A DNA stretch of 64,000 nt from assembly GCF_949987515.2 (NCBI RefSeq), contig NC_082689.1, forward strand, positions 68,322,267-68,386,266, written 5' to 3'. The DNA is from Delphinus delphis. Lineage: Eukaryota > Chordata > Mammalia > Artiodactyla > Delphinidae. Every line of letters begins with the position of its first letter. The first letter of the stretch is position 1. The notes below the pieces were generated by a model, which was given only the letters and a program-made list of their open reading frames with translations, was not told the origin of the DNA and did not search any database. The translations under genes and the position numbers were made by a program. This document shows, one piece after another, positions 44,823 to 57,400 of this stretch.

Positions 44823-46880
44823 AATAGAACTCTTTTTTTTTCTGTAAACTGTAAAAATATTTTTCTTGAATCAAAAGTCCCATGTTATAACAACAAAGTT
44901 CTCTCATTAATCCATTCATTCACTTATTCATCTTGAAATTCACTGCCCTTCATAATTGATGTTCTTCCACCTCCCTGAATTTGGTTTTCCTCTCCAAAGG
45001 GATTATAAGCGTTGCTTGTGAGATTCTTACTTAGTAGATGCTTACTTGTTGCTTTTATATATTTGGAAAATACTCAGTTAAAATAAACAGGCTTAAGATA
45101 TGGAAGATTTCTAGTAGGATAGAGGAAAAAATGATTGCAATTTTAGGCTAGTCTGTTGAAGAAGAGTACATTTTTGTACATATATCCAGAGAGATTAATT
45201 AAATATTAATTGATTATCCTCATTAAAAAAATGGAGATAAAATACCAATCTCTGAAGGTTATTTGGAGAATTTAATGCCTAAACAATATAGGCAATGTTT
45301 AGTTCCTGGCACGTAGAAAGCACTCATTAATTATTAGTGATCATGATAATTATAGGGTGGTGATGATGATGATGTAAGGAGGTACCAGGAGAGTTTCGAG
45401 ATGAGAGAGGGTTGATTTGGCATGATACATTTAGGGCTTTGTAAAAATTTTCCTAAATAAATTGTGTCATGTTCTGGTATTCCTACGTAGAATGGATATC
45501 CAAGACAAACATTGTGCCCCTGGATAATACCTATTTTAACATCTAATTATTTAGATGTACCACATAATTAGAAAGCAGGAAGAACAGATCCATAAGTGTG
45601 TAAAAAATATAAGGGAAATTATCTATCTGAGATGCAGCACATATAATACACATACAATTGAAGCAGCACAAAGTATGATGTAAATCATTTTACTAAGTCA
45701 GATTAAAGGTGCTATTACTCATCGTTATGTAATACTGTCTGTAATTTCTGTGTTAAACTTGACATTATAAATCCTTTAATCTGCGTATTTAAAAGCTGTT
45801 CTATGGCTCATTTTTCAAACAGATTCCCGTTAACACATTTACTGCTAATGAACCACTAACGTGTTCTCTCTTTCTCAGATAAACGCTGTTGACCAACATT
45901 ATTATTTGCTCCTCATATAATTATTTTTTTGGCTTTTTAATTTAATTGCTTCAATAAAAAATACACCAATAATGCATTTTTAATTACACTTCCCAGGTGA
46001 CCTATGTAAAAAGAGGTTTTTTATAATGAAGCCACAATAATTAGCCTGTCACAGTCCAGTTTGGGGCTATTGTCTAGTTGTCCTTTCCATGGCTTGTTGT
46101 GGCATGACTAGAATTCTAAAGACCTTGTGTATTATCTCCCATAATACTTAGGAAGGTATTAAAAATGTGTGCAATACTGGCAGGAGCAGGCTTTCCAATT
46201 ATTGTCAGCTATTTCTAGTGTGACGTGGTAAATTCCCTTGAGAACAGCAACAACAGCCCACTCCAGGGTTTCTAATAGGCCCTAGAGCCTAAGTAGTTGT
46301 AGACAGAGCTGTTTCCCTCCGGATAGACAATTGGTTTACAGAGCAGCTCAACATCTGAACCAAATCCATTTTTTTTCCTATTGTGATTTCACTGTTTACT
46401 CTAATATGCATAAACTATTTTGTTATATTAAATAGCATATGACTCATTCCTTAATAGCTGAGTAAACTTGCATATTCTGCCTCACCTGGAATACTAATGA
46501 CTATTATGTCTGCCCATTTCTCATGCATGAAATATTAAATATTTGGTTTGTTAAGCACACATTCTTACTGTAAATAATGTGTTCTGGCAACTTGTTAAGT
46601 ACGATTATCCTTTAGTTTCGTTTTTTTCATGGATGATATCTAGCTTTAACTTAAGGAGAAATGCAGGTGACTTCCAAGAAATCAAAAGGATCGTTGTCCT
46701 TATTAGTACAGTATAATCAATTATTGAGAAACATTTGTTAATATTTGCATGCTACTACTAGTAGTAATATAGTGATACTTTATTGTGCAAAGTATATCAG
46801 ATTCTCCTGGGTATGCAGATACCTTGCTTTATAGCAATAAATAAATGTGTTGTGGCACATTGAAGTTTCAGCTAGACTTG
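44823..46880. other. Unique AT-rich DNA, candidate noncoding regulatory DNA
   Basis: Between the L1 and the next SINE, only a weak reverse MIR (45,190-45,360) is seen. 45,880-46,060 holds closely spaced homeodomain-like TAATTA/ATTA sites plus a CAGGTG E-box ('acttcccaggtgacc'). This is typical of, but does not prove, conserved enhancers. Confidence 0.45.
45190..45365 (-). repeat. Decayed MIR fragment
   Basis: 'gattatcctcattaaaaaaatggagataaaatacc', 'gttatttggagaatttaatgcc', 'gttcctggcacgtagaaagcactcattaatt' in reverse MIR order; weak. Confidence 0.5.
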
Positions 46881-46886
46881 GTTTTA

Positions 46887-47026
46887 TTTTATTTATTTTT
46901 ATTATTTATTTATTTATTTAACTCTTAGCTGTGGCATGTGGAATCTAGTTCCCTGACCAGGTGTTGAACCTGGGCCCCTGCATTGGGAGCACAGAGTCTT
47001 AGCCACTAGACCACCAGGGAAGTCCC
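46887..47026 (-). mobile_element. CHR-related tRNA SINE, short form
   Basis: 'ggtgttgaacctgggcccctg' (B box region) to the terminal '..ccaccagggaagtccc'. Tail is AT-rich (46,887-46,918). Perfect 15-bp target duplication 'ctagacttggtttta' at 46,872-46,886 and 47,027-47,041. Related to the copies at 29,458 and 36,659. Confidence 0.93.
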
Positions 47027-47041
47027 CTAGACTTGGTTTTA

Positions 47042-47684
47042 ATATCTCTGGTCTCTAACAGATAAACTGCTATTGCTATGTGTTGTAAGCAAATCCTACT
47101 GTAAATGCTTTTCCTTTTAAATTATACCAGATCTTCAAGTCACCACTCTTGTCCTCAATCCCAAAACAAGTAAAGGTAAAGGGCATTATTACATATAGGA
47201 AGGCCAGGCTTCTTCAGTAGAATCTGTACACACCTTCCACTGTTTTATACTCCTTTCCCTCCAATTGCACGGTATAATAATAAGCTGGTGCTTTCTGTTC
47301 CTAGCCTAAATATGAGTCTTTTCTTTGTGTGGAATCTTGTGTAAGGCATTCGTTACTACTCAGTAGGATAGATCCATTAGCTGTCAGTATTTCCTTCTCT
47401 GTTACTAAAGAGGCTTTGTTAGATAATTTTGGACTTGGAATGATAGGATTGTTTGGCCAAATTGTATTTAATGTCACATGAATGGGCACAGAGATTATAT
47501 GCTATGACCTTCTGGTTTTTATTTTCACAGAAATAAACAAGTTATCTTCAATGAAAAAGAATCTAAAGTGGGAACTAAAACACTGTGTTTTTTCACAGCA
47601 AATTAATTGTTTTCCCTTGTGTTGTCATCATGTCTAAAAAAAGAGAACCCTTCCCCACCTCACAGTAAATGGTACAAGTAAGTG
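47042..47684. other. Unique DNA
   Basis: Nothing recognised; 62-codon minus frame at 47,301 has no features. Confidence 0.4.
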
Positions 47685-47875
47685 ACTCCATAATTTCAGG
47701 CAAAATCCTTAGTCTTTCTGAGTCTCAGTTCTCTTATATGTAAAAGGAGAAGAATAAATAATATCAATTTCATAAAGGGATGAAAATAGTTTCTTTAAAG
47801 TGCACATAGCATAGTGCTTGAAGCAGGATAAGCCCTCAGTAAATGTTAGTTCCTTTACTTTCAATTAATTTTTTT
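47685..47875 (-). repeat. MIR SINE
   Basis: 'caggcaaaatccttagtctttctgagtctcagttctcttatatgtaaaaggag', 'gggatgaaaatagtttctttaaag', 'gcacatagcatagtgcttgaagcaggataagccctcagtaaatg' in reverse MIR order. Confidence 0.75.
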
Positions 47876-47879
47876 TACA

Positions 47880-48714
47880 TTCAATTCTTTTTTAATGAGG
47901 TTAAGACAGAAATGTTCTATAAATAGATATATGACTATAATTTGAATTAAAGATGCAGAATTTGCCCTTTGAATAATAATCTTCCAAATACTTTACTTAT
48001 AATGTATGCATTTGGTGTCATACGAAATGTACATACCTGTATGCCATTTTGAGTTTTTAAATACCTGTGTTTGTATTTTAATGAAGATTCAATGAGCATT
48101 AATCCAAAGGTATTTAAGCAGATGATAAATATCTAGAAAATGGTAAAAACAGACTAAGATTAGAACACTTTGCTTCATTAAAAAAATAATTTCTTAGAAG
48201 AGTAGAAAAACAAAGTAAAAAAAATCAGTCATGTGAGCGGTCAAATATCACCTTTTAGCATTCTAATAAACTGTTGCTTAGATAGAAATATCAAGCTATT
48301 ACTAATGGCTATTAATGTGTACATGCTTCATGTAATTTTATAGTATCTTATTTTAATATCTGTAATTTTAATGAATTGCAATTTAGGAAAGAAATAATTT
48401 TCATTTACTTTATATAACATAATTATGGATCAAATTAACCCCACACTAGTCTTAATTACATTTAGTTTCATTTGGCTGATCAAGCAATTAACATGCCACT
48501 GTATTTTGGAAGTAAAAGCCAAGTTGTTGTGGTCTTTCTTCCAGAAAACATGTACTTGTTCATCTGAAGTGTAGCCACCATGTAAAATTATTTCTTGGAG
48601 TTTTTTTTTTTTTTAATTGGTTTACTGTACATTCAGTATGTTGCTGTTTGAGAATAGGTATAATGAGGAAGTACTACACCTGGGGGCCTGTTATATGCTA
48701 CTGCTTAATAATCT
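47880..48714. other. Unique AT-rich DNA, candidate conserved noncoding element
   Basis: No repeats. 48,230-48,550 is strikingly dense in ATTA/TAAT-type sites and balanced in composition ('tcttaattacatttagtttcatttggctgatcaagcaattaac'), the texture of deeply conserved noncoding elements. A T run at 48,601-48,615. Confidence 0.4.
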
Positions 48715-48990
48715 TTTTCTCTTTTTAATCTTTATTGGAGTATAATTGCTTTACAATAGTGTGTTAGTTTCTGCTTTATAACAAAGTGAATCAGTTATAC
48801 ATATACATATGTTCCCATATCTCTTCCCTCTTGCGTCTCCCTCCCTCCCACTCTCCCTATCCCACCCCTTTACGTCGTCACAAAGCACCAAGCTGATCTC
48901 CCTGTGCTATGCAGCTGCTTCCCACTAGCTATCTGTTTTACGTTTGGTAGTGTATATATGTCCGTGCCACTCTCTCGCTTTGTTTCATGC
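48715..48990 (-). mobile_element. L1 3' UTR, 5'-truncated copy
   Basis: 'ttttaatctttattggagtataattgctttacaatagtgtgttagtttctgctttataacaaagtgaatcagttatac', then 'ccccttt', 'caaagcaccaagctgatctccctgtgctatgcagctgcttcccactagc' is the reversed 3' UTR of the cetartiodactyl L1. Only the last 270 bp of the element inserted. This supplies the 3' UTR that the L1 at 40,393 lacks. Confidence 0.9.
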
Positions 48991-48999
48991 CACCCTTTA

Positions 49000-50383
49000 T
49001 CTGCTACGTTCAGATTGGTTTTCGTGCATTTCTCTTCTAATTGGAACTAATTTTAGGTTTGCCATTACTTGTGATTAAACAGCCTCTTTACCGCACATAT
49101 ATTTTCTTCCGTTTATGTGTTGTTACCTTCACAGTTTTCTTTAGAAGAGAATGATTTGTCAGGAAGAGACCATCTTTTTACTCCATTAGCTAAGTTATAT
49201 CTGTAAGGAGCATAATTTTAACAGCAATAAAAAATATTGGATTTAATAATAATTGCATTCAGGACCATAGGAGTATCACTGCAACTAATCCTTTTCAACT
49301 AATTGAAAATGAAAATGGCTCTTTGCAATATGTGTGTATTGTGAATAATCCTAATTAGGATAATGCAAGGTTATTTTAGCACAGTTCAGAGGCAGGGTAC
49401 AGTCTCAGAAAAACAGCTCAGCTGAAGTGTAGTCCATTTAGAATTACCTTGGAGCCTATGAGAAAGCACAAACTTTGAGTTATGAAACCACAGAATAGAG
49501 GTCCTTTAGAAAGCACGGGTTCCAGTTGTATTTAAACAGGCTTAGAAACAGAAAAGGGCCTCAGGCTGTGGTATTTCTAATACTTTCCAGTGGAAAAAAT
49601 AATTTCTAAAATCCATGACACTGGCCTAATATCCATAATAGAATATATCTCAAAAGGGCTAAATATAAGATATTTGAACAGACTCCATGCTGGCATATTA
49701 TTTGCTCATATTCCAAAGCCTTTGTTTTTATATTTCATGATAAGTATTTTTTTTTTCTTTTCAGTCTGGATAAAGATAGTAGTTTTCCCTTGTTTCCTGT
49801 GACATTTCATATTGTGACTGGATTTGTCAGGTTGCATCAGTCACATGTGATCACATTATGTCATGTCAAGAAACAATGAAAAATAAGGTATTTTTCTACT
49901 TTTCGTAGTCTACCAGAATTCTTATGTAAATATTCCCTATCATTGTTTCTAAGGATAGAAACAAAAATATGTTGAGTAGTAAAAATATGAAGGAAACCAA
50001 TGACTGACAATTTAAACAACACATGCTCATTGTAACTAATTTTATGTCACCTGTATTATAAAAAAATTATAGCTCTATATGGATCTAAATCTACTAGTGA
50101 TGCATTGCTTTTTTAAAATTATGGTTAGAGTTTGAGTGTTTGCAATCAGTAGCAACTAAAGATCAATGTTTTTATTATTAATTTGAACAAACGTTTTTGA
50201 GAAGTTATGTCACATTCACAGTAAGATTTTCCACTATTCTCACTTTACTTTCACAGTGCAGTAATCATCCAAGTAGACGCTTTTTCAACAAATAGGGTAG
50301 TTGACTCATAAGTGCATATTGGCTATATTAAATCAAGTCAATAAAAGTAGCAGTGTACAGTGTTCATTAATTTTAATTTCTCA
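49000..50383. other. Unique AT-rich DNA
   Basis: No named repeat or gene. The 70-codon frame at 49,590 has a hydrophobic end only because of composition. Confidence 0.4.
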
Positions 50384-51540
50384 CCAGGTTGAGGATCTTG
50401 AAATGGGGTTTGACTGAGAGGTGCTGGAGGGGAGGGAGTTCCTTGGACACTTGCTCCAAACATCACACCTGGGCTTCAAGGTGCTAAATCCGCTCCTAGC
50501 TTGTGTGAGGTTTCCAAAGCCCCATCTTCCCCCAGAGCCACCGGGTCCCACCCTGCGTCCCTGAGGCACCTATCCTTCCCAGCTGCCTCACTGCACTCGT
50601 GGGTGACTCAGTGGCTTTCCCTGCCAGACCTTCTCTGGAAGTGGGCTGGGGCCTTTGTATGTGGGGTGGGGACAGCCAGGTTGAGAAGTCCCGAGTCTCC
50701 TGTAGCCATGGAGCAACTCATGGGCCTGGGGAGGGTTCTAACATTGGTCCTCCACTCTCCAGGACCTCAAGGGGTCCTAGAGGCTTCTCCTCACATTTTC
50801 AGTCAGACCTGAGCCCTCTGCAGAGAACTATCTCAGTAAGAGGTTGTTAGAAAGGACTTATATTATAAGATTTAGACTTTGGCTATGTGTGGAGTGGTTC
50901 CAAGTAAGCAGGGGTTTGCTGTGCATTGGGTTCTGTCAGCAAGTGGGGACAATTCTGTGACTGGGTATTTTAAGTTTTTATTTATCAAGAGGGCTCCCCA
51001 GGTTGAGGGTCTTGCAATGGGGTTTGGCTGGGAGGTGCTGGAGGGGAGGGAGTTCCTTGGACACTTGCTCCAATCATCACACCTGGGCTTCAAGGTGCTG
51101 CATCCACTCCTAGCTCCTGTAAGGTTTCCAGAACCAGGAGGGCAGACCAGAGCGAGGCTAATGCTGTCATTGCTGAAGAAGCAGCAGTCACTTATATTAG
51201 CCAGGATGGGGGATGTTTGATCATTTTGTGGTTTGGAAATGTTCATGTTTTGTCTGTGTTCAGAAGTGATTACAGACTGGTCTTTGTCTTGTCTGTCATG
51301 ATCACAGAGCGCCCTTGTCTGATGTTGATGTTCTATGAATCCTTGATGTTCAACACGAGAAATCAAGACATAGCTGACAGAACCAGGCCAGCTCCTAACA
51401 ACACCGAGGCCCAGCTGATAGTAAGCACAAGGCTACCAGTTCCCAGATGTCAGGGGCTGCTTTGTCCTTTTTCAGTTCTGTGCTTTTTTATCTCAGCCAT
51501 CCGGCTGATCATAGTGGGTACCTGCCCAGAAGAAGAGTGA
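50384..51540 (-). mobile_element. ERV1-like LTR complex with internal direct repeat
   Basis: GC-richer, with an LTR look on the minus strand: an AATAAA signal near 50,970-50,985 ('ttgataaataaaaactt'), a following 'agtcacagaattgtccccacttgctgacagaacccaatgc' R/U5-like stretch to about 50,880, and upstream (plus coordinates above 51,000) U3-like DNA. Inside, a 133-bp segment occurs twice, gap-free, at 50,384-50,516 and 50,998-51,130, with about 11 differences (92%). The right copy is next to the poly(A) signal; the left one is cut exactly before that point. The 164-codon minus frame (50,872-51,366) has no retroviral domain. No gag, pol or env seen. Confidence 0.55.
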
Positions 51541-52029
51541 GAAAAATTAAACTTCTTTGTCTCCACATATTCTTCCTAGGAAACCATCCATTCCCATGAA
51601 ATTTCTGTGTTAGAAATTTCAAAATCTATCAAACAGTTGTGACTCTTATCTTCAAATCTAGACCTTTTTTGGCAGCCTACTTCTCAAAGTTAAACTGTCT
51701 AAAATGAATCTCCAAATCTACCTCCTCAGATTTGCTCCTCCACAGAGCCATCCTGGATTCCCACCTCTCTCTTATGCCTTACATCACCAGGACCTGTTGA
51801 TTCTCCTTCTAAAGAGAGAATCAACCTTCTCCACACTTTCGTCTCCTTAGGAATCAGCCCAAAAGTTATCTTCTCTGATTTTGCCTGGCAAAACTAGTCA
51901 CTATTTTACAGTTTATATTTCTTCACAAGTGTCTTTTTCATATCTGTTATGTTTCTTGATGTTTTCCACCACCTAGACTCCGATCTCTTTGCCTAAGTCT
52001 TATTCATTTTTGTCTCTTCAGCCTTTACA
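51541..52029 (+). repeat. Probable L2-related sequence
   Basis: 'tttgctcctccacagagccatcctggattcccacc', 'caccacctagactccgatctctttgcctaag', 'ttttgtctcttcagcctttac' resembles L2 and runs into the MIR at 52,030, while an L2-like end follows after it (52,292-52,345). Confidence 0.5.
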
Positions 52030-52291
52030 TATGAGGAAATACAGTGTAATGGTTAAGCCCATGGGCTTCAGAGTCATCCTGCCTAGGTTCTCTTCTTGGC
52101 TCTGCCAGTTCCCAGCTGTGAATCTTGGCCACATCACTTTGCCTCTCTGGGCCTCATTTGCATCATCTGTAAGATGAGGCTGTTAATAATTGCATCTGTC
52201 TTACAGAGTTGTTCTGAGAATTAATGAGGCATGTTCTCGAAACAGTACCCAACACATAGTAAGCCCTTAATAAATGTGTTAGCAGTCATTA
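52030..52291 (-). repeat. MIR SINE inserted in L2
   Basis: 'gaaatacagtgtaatggttaagcccatgggcttcagagtcatcctgcctaggttc', 'ggctctgccagttcccagctgtg', 'ttggccacatcactttgcctctctgggcctcatttgcatcatctgtaagatgagg', 'gagttgttctgagaattaatgaggc', 'acagtacccaacacatagtaagccctt' is an excellent reverse MIR, flanked by L2 halves. Confidence 0.9.
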
Positions 52292-52345
52292 TCACATGCC
52301 TGCCACATACGTGAGGCTCAATACGTCTTTGTTGAATTGGATTAA
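52292..52345 (+). repeat. L2 3' end continuing after the MIR
   Basis: 'catgcctgccacatacgtgaggctcaatacgtctttgttgaattgg' matches the L2 tail 'gcctggcacatagtaggcgctcaataaatatttgttgaatg'. Confidence 0.65.
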
Positions 52346-52489
52346 TATTGGATTCCAAATCATTATATATAAAAAGTGCAATCAGTGTGGGATAGGGGGA
52401 CAGTATTTTATCTTTGCCTAAGTTGTTATGCTAGGAAGTTTTCATGTGGACTAGAGTCTGTGACCCTGCTACTCCACTGAAAAGTATTA

Positions 52490-52690
52490 AATCAGTGGGT
52501 ATAGGGATTTTGAAATCAGGTAGGATTGGGTTTGAATCTGGGCTCAGCTTTGGGTAAATTCCTTCAGTTTGCTGAACCTCCTCTGTCAAGTGGGAATAAT
52601 ATCTTAATTCACAGGATTATTTGGAAAGTTAAATGAGTTAATGTATGTAAACTAATGAATAAGTTATCAACTAGGTTATATATATTCATT
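52490..52690 (-). repeat. MIR SINE
   Basis: 'tgaaatcaggtaggattgggtttgaatctgggctcag', 'ttgggtaaattccttcagtttgctgaacctcctctg', 'gtgggaataatatcttaattcacagg', 'aaagttaaatgagttaatgtatg' in reverse MIR order. Confidence 0.85.
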
Positions 52691-52699
52691 AATTTTTCT

Positions 52700-53524
52700 C
52701 CCTTAATTTTTCCTCCCACTGTTCAAGGATATACCCTCCCACCTACAACCTTCCAAACAACATAGTAAGGGGCTAGGAAGGGATACAGAGCAATTCTCTA
52801 ATGAATGTCTTTGGAAGTTCCCATGAGATATTTCCATACATTGACATGATACCGAGATTAGAAATGAAATCCATCAAAGGGAAGTAAGATGGCTTTTGAT
52901 GGAAATACAGGATGTAAAGTGGAATTGTATTAACTAATAATAGAGATAAGCAAATCAACGTCAGACACTGGTTAGGAGAACTGGGCAGGATTCAGGTGTG
53001 GGCAGAGAAGACTTTTTAAGGCAGGCAAGGCAGCTTAAGTAACAGCAACTGAACAGGGCTTGTATAGAATCTCTAGGATTTAGATAGAGGAGGTCAAGCA
53101 AGGCCTGTGCTTTGCTGGGAAAACAGAAATAATAAAAATTTCAAATAGGAAATTGGTTGAATTGCTATTGGGGGGCTGGAAAGGCAGCAGGATGACATAA
53201 ACACAGAGAAACTGCAGGGAGCAACTATTTCCCTAGGCGTGAGAGGGGCAGCGGGAAGAGGGTGGGGGTATCAAATGCCCTCAAAATGAGTTGCTGCTTT
53301 TCCAGCCCTCAGATCCACACTCTCCGGTTCCCAGTACTTCTTATTAAGCTATTGTCTCTTATCTTCAGACTCATTCTTCTATATTAAGCTTCGTGATACT
53401 GGGGCTGGGACTCTGCAAACTTCACCTCTCCTTTGCCATCTGTATCCCTGTTAAGTTCTGATAATAGGGGGCACTAAGGGGAGATTCTGTGACTGAAGAA
53501 AGGAGAAGCAACTTGCTCCTGTTT
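52700..53524. other. Unique DNA
   Basis: No named repeat. A 'gactttttaaggcaggcaaggcagc' run and other old-repeat texture near 53,000-53,270 cannot be assigned. Confidence 0.4.
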
Positions 53525-53533
53525 TGTGTGATG

Positions 53534-53741
53534 TTCGTTTTTTTTTTGGCAGTATGTGGGCCTCTCACTGCTGTGGTCTCTCCCATTGTGGAGCACAGGC
53601 TCCGGACGCGCAGGCTCAGCGGCCATGGCTTACGGGCCCAGCCACTCCGCGGCATGTGGGATCTTCCCGGACCGGGGCACGAACCCGTGTCCCCTTCATC
53701 GGCAGGCGGACTCTCAACCACTGCGCCACCAGGGAAGCCCG
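53534..53741 (-). mobile_element. CHR-type SINE, young short subtype
   Basis: Complete body with a short tail of 9-10 T. Perfect 9-bp target duplication 'tgtgtgatg' at 53,525-53,533 and 53,742-53,750. The A-tail side reads 'ttcg' then T run, with 'gcagtatgtggg' in place of the usual 'gcggtacgcggg', showing CpG decay. Confidence 0.94.
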
Positions 53742-53750
53742 TGTGTGATG

Positions 53751-54279
53751 CTCCTTTCAACGGCACGCCAGCAATGGCCTTCACCCGGAGTATTGGTAAT
53801 TGATTCTACTTTCCAGCCTTTTCCCCACGCTCTTAGAACCATCCTTATTATGCCCTCTCAGAGGCCCCAGCTCTAGCTGGAGAGTGTCCTGTCCTCAGGA
53901 GGAGCCTAACTATGTAGGATTCTTCCTCTGAACTTCTAGGGTCTGCTACCCCCAGTCTTTTCCCTCTGGGCCCCCATTTCTAGGGAGGTAGCCTCTCCCC
54001 ATGGTTGCTATCTCTGTGTTACTTCCATGGTTTTTTTTGTTGCCTCTCCAGCCCTTCAATACCTGTTTAACCAATTCTCAATTTAAAATTCTCTTCATTT
54101 CTATTTTTCTGACCAGATTCTGACTGACATATAATCCCATACCCTTATGAGATCTTTGTATCTGCACACAAAAAGTAGTGATGCACTCTTGTGCAAACTG
54201 GGTGTCTCAGGGAGTGAGAGAATCTGGGAGGGAGTTTGGGAGTATTTTGTTCCTCATATTATGTCAGAGAAAAAGCATC
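53751..54279. other. Unique DNA
   Basis: Nothing recognised. Confidence 0.4.
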
Positions 54280-54435
54280 TTGTGCTTCTCGTTCCTACTC
54301 TTACCATGACTGTCATTCTTTGTTCACTGTCTATCTTTCTTTCTATGTAGTACACTCTAAGAAAATGTTGATCACATGGCAGCATTTATCCTGGCACATA
54401 GACACTCATTGAATATCTGTTGATAAATCAAGTAA
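54280..54435 (+). repeat. L2 3' end
   Basis: 'cttaccatgactgtcattctttg', 'gtacactctaag', 'gcagcatttatcctggcacatagacactcattgaatatctgttga' matches the end of L2. Decayed. Confidence 0.55.
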
Positions 54436-54439
54436 GAAA

Positions 54440-57400
54440 ACAGGGCATGGAAATGTTTTCATGTATTTTTGTAAAAATGATGACAACTACCTATATGTAA
54501 TACTCAATAGTATGGTTGTTCATAAAATATATGCCTATAATGCAGTTTTCTTCTATGACTTGTTACTGAAGAAGTCATGCAATATATAGTTCCTTTGTGA
54601 CTAGAAAGATGTTTAATTTACAAATACAGCCAAATACATATGTCATGACTTTTCCTGGATATAAATGAAAAGAAATGAACTTTATGGAGCCAGAGTAACG
54701 TTGACAAATTTTGAAGCAAATATATAACCCATTCATTATAATTTCTATTGTATAGAAATATATTTAATAGAAAATTCAGATCTAGATGGAATATCACTAC
54801 CTATTTTACAAAAGAATGAAATCCATATTCAATTGGATATTGGAATTTAAATAATATTATTTTAAAATAGTTTAGAAAGTGGATTTTACTGGAAACTTGT
54901 TAAGTTTCAAGTTTATGACTTGGGAATTTGTTAAATTTTCAGGAGTATGTCTTGGAGAGAATTACGCTATTGATGATACATGAGTTAAAAGCACAGTTTG
55001 CATATATGTGCAAAAGACTGGTCCTAGAGGTCTTCCGACTCTTAGTTCCAGGTTGTTTTCTTATATCATGCAGAGAAGAAAATTGGTAGGAATGCTCCAT
55101 TATTCGTACTTCTTAAATGATAGAAGAGCTTAAATAGTTGTGCGTATGAATATATGTATGTACATAAGCTATGTATTAAAACCATATTATGTAACTAAAA
55201 GGTACTGTGTCAGGATGATAAAAATTATCCAGGACTTAAGGAATAAATGAATTTCAAGCCATGATTCTGGAGTGAGGGGACATTGTGGGAGACTGAGAAA
55301 CCTAGGAACCTGAATCTTCTTTAAATAGATATCAACAGTTAGGATATTTATAGGGAATAAACACAAAACCTGAAAGAGTAAACACTTCATTGATCTGGAG
55401 GAGACAGGCTAATAATTCCTCACACTGCTGCTGTAGCCTTAACAATGGAGGGAAATGCTGTCCTGCAGTGACAGCATTCACATAACACTGAACTTGTTTT
55501 CCTGGTCACCTCCTGGGCTGAGTATGTGGATTGTTGAATCCTTTAACATTAGGGCCTTATGAAAAACAAAGTGGTTGAAGAATTGGAGATACTGCCAAAC
55601 GTAGATGTTCTACTAGCTATTTAAAAAACATAACATTTTAACAAGTTCACATGGATAATTTATAAATATTTAAAAAATAAATTGCAAACATTCACAAGGT
55701 CATTATGGATGATGATGATTTCATCTCCAAAAATACCTGTGTATATGTTCTCATGAGATATCTTATAAAATTCCATGACTTCATTCGCAGTACATGAATT
55801 GAGAATACTATCTTCAATTCTTTGATTTGTGGAGACAAATAAAGCTCTTACAGAATTTTAGTGTGAAGCATTATGGAGATTTTCTACATGGTACAAGAAA
55901 CATGGATAAGAATCTCTCCCTGTAAATCTGCATGGATAAATGTGCTCTGTGAATGCCTCCTGCATTCCTAGTTTCCACATTGTGAAAGCCACTAAACTAT
56001 TTGGGGAGAAGAAACAAAATAATCAATTGTGACACTTTTTAAAGAATTTCTAAGAGAAAAATGTACTACCAGTTGTAGCTTGGTGATTTCGTGCAGCAAC
56101 AGATTATTATAAACTACAGTGTTGGAACCATAGTCTGTCAAGGTTGGAAGGGTTCTTTAAAGTATCTTACCCAACCAATCAAAATCCCATTGTCCCCCAA
56201 CTTGCTATAAGATAGTCATTCAGTTTATGTTTCAGTATCTACAGCGACACAAGTTTCATTACCTTTTGAGACAGTTTACAGAGTAACCACAATTAGTGTG
56301 ACCAGTTTGACCTCATGAGGTTAGAATAAGGCTAAACCCATCTATGTAAAGAGAATGCCACATCGTATCACCTTGGAGTCAGTATTTCCATGTAAAACAC
56401 CCATTTTTCTATTAATTGTTTCTCCTGTAATGGTTTCAAGTTCCTTTCCCTTCCTAGCCAATTGTTTCAAAAGTAGCAGAGGTAAGCTTTCCATTTACCC
56501 ACCCTTCTGCCTGCCTCCTACATGTAAAGATGCACCCAGCAGTAATTTCGTAGTTATGTATTTCAGTGTTTTCCAAAGTGAATACTGTTGAGCATTATTC
56601 TTATAAGCAGATTGTATGAAAAAAGTTTCAAAGGACAAATACATTCAAGAAATGTTGTAGATATGTATGCTTCTTATTGTGAGTCACAGTAAATATTATC
56701 ATACTAAAAGTTCTAAGAAGACCTTGAGAAAAGCAACCTGTTTAACTTTCTATAGTCTAAGTAGTCCCCCAACTTCTTTGATCTTAGAACCCCTTTTCAA
56801 GTTAACACCTGCTAACATTTCTTTGAACCAAATGTTCCTTAAAAATGTATGTTGAGAAATGCTGGCCATAAATCTACTGAGATGTCAAGTTACAGGAGGA
56901 GCATGGAACAACTATTTGGTCAAGTAAGCTTTTACTAATGGGAGATGTCATGTAATAATAAGAAAAGTCAACATTATCACCACAGTGCATTGTTTTTTGG
57001 CTTTGCTCACTGTGGTTTTGCCCAAGCTCTCCCCTGGGTCTCACTGTTTTACCCCTGATTGTCTTAGTCTATGCAAGAACATTACAGCCTCATGTAACTT
57101 GTAATTCATATAGAACTACGAGTCAGAGAACATTTCTAAGAGCACTATGGAACCTTAAAACATCATAAGAAAGACCAAAACTGTACTGTCCTTTTTTAAA
57201 GACGGGAAATGGATTAGGAAGAATTAGCCAGAGCAAGTATTGCATGCATTCACCCTCCTTCCTTATACTTTAGAGACAAGTGGTTATATGGCGCCAACTC
57301 CTTGCCAGACAAAAATAATATAACCAAAACCCTCTATGAATATTTAATAATTAAAGATAGTTTATTCTCAAGTGAAGTTTACCAGAGAACTTTCTAGAAA

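Noticed and set aside
50872..51366. A 164-codon minus-strand frame as a real protein gene
   Set aside because: It lies inside the LTR-like segment, half of it is in the direct repeat, and has no protein domain, start context or splice sites.
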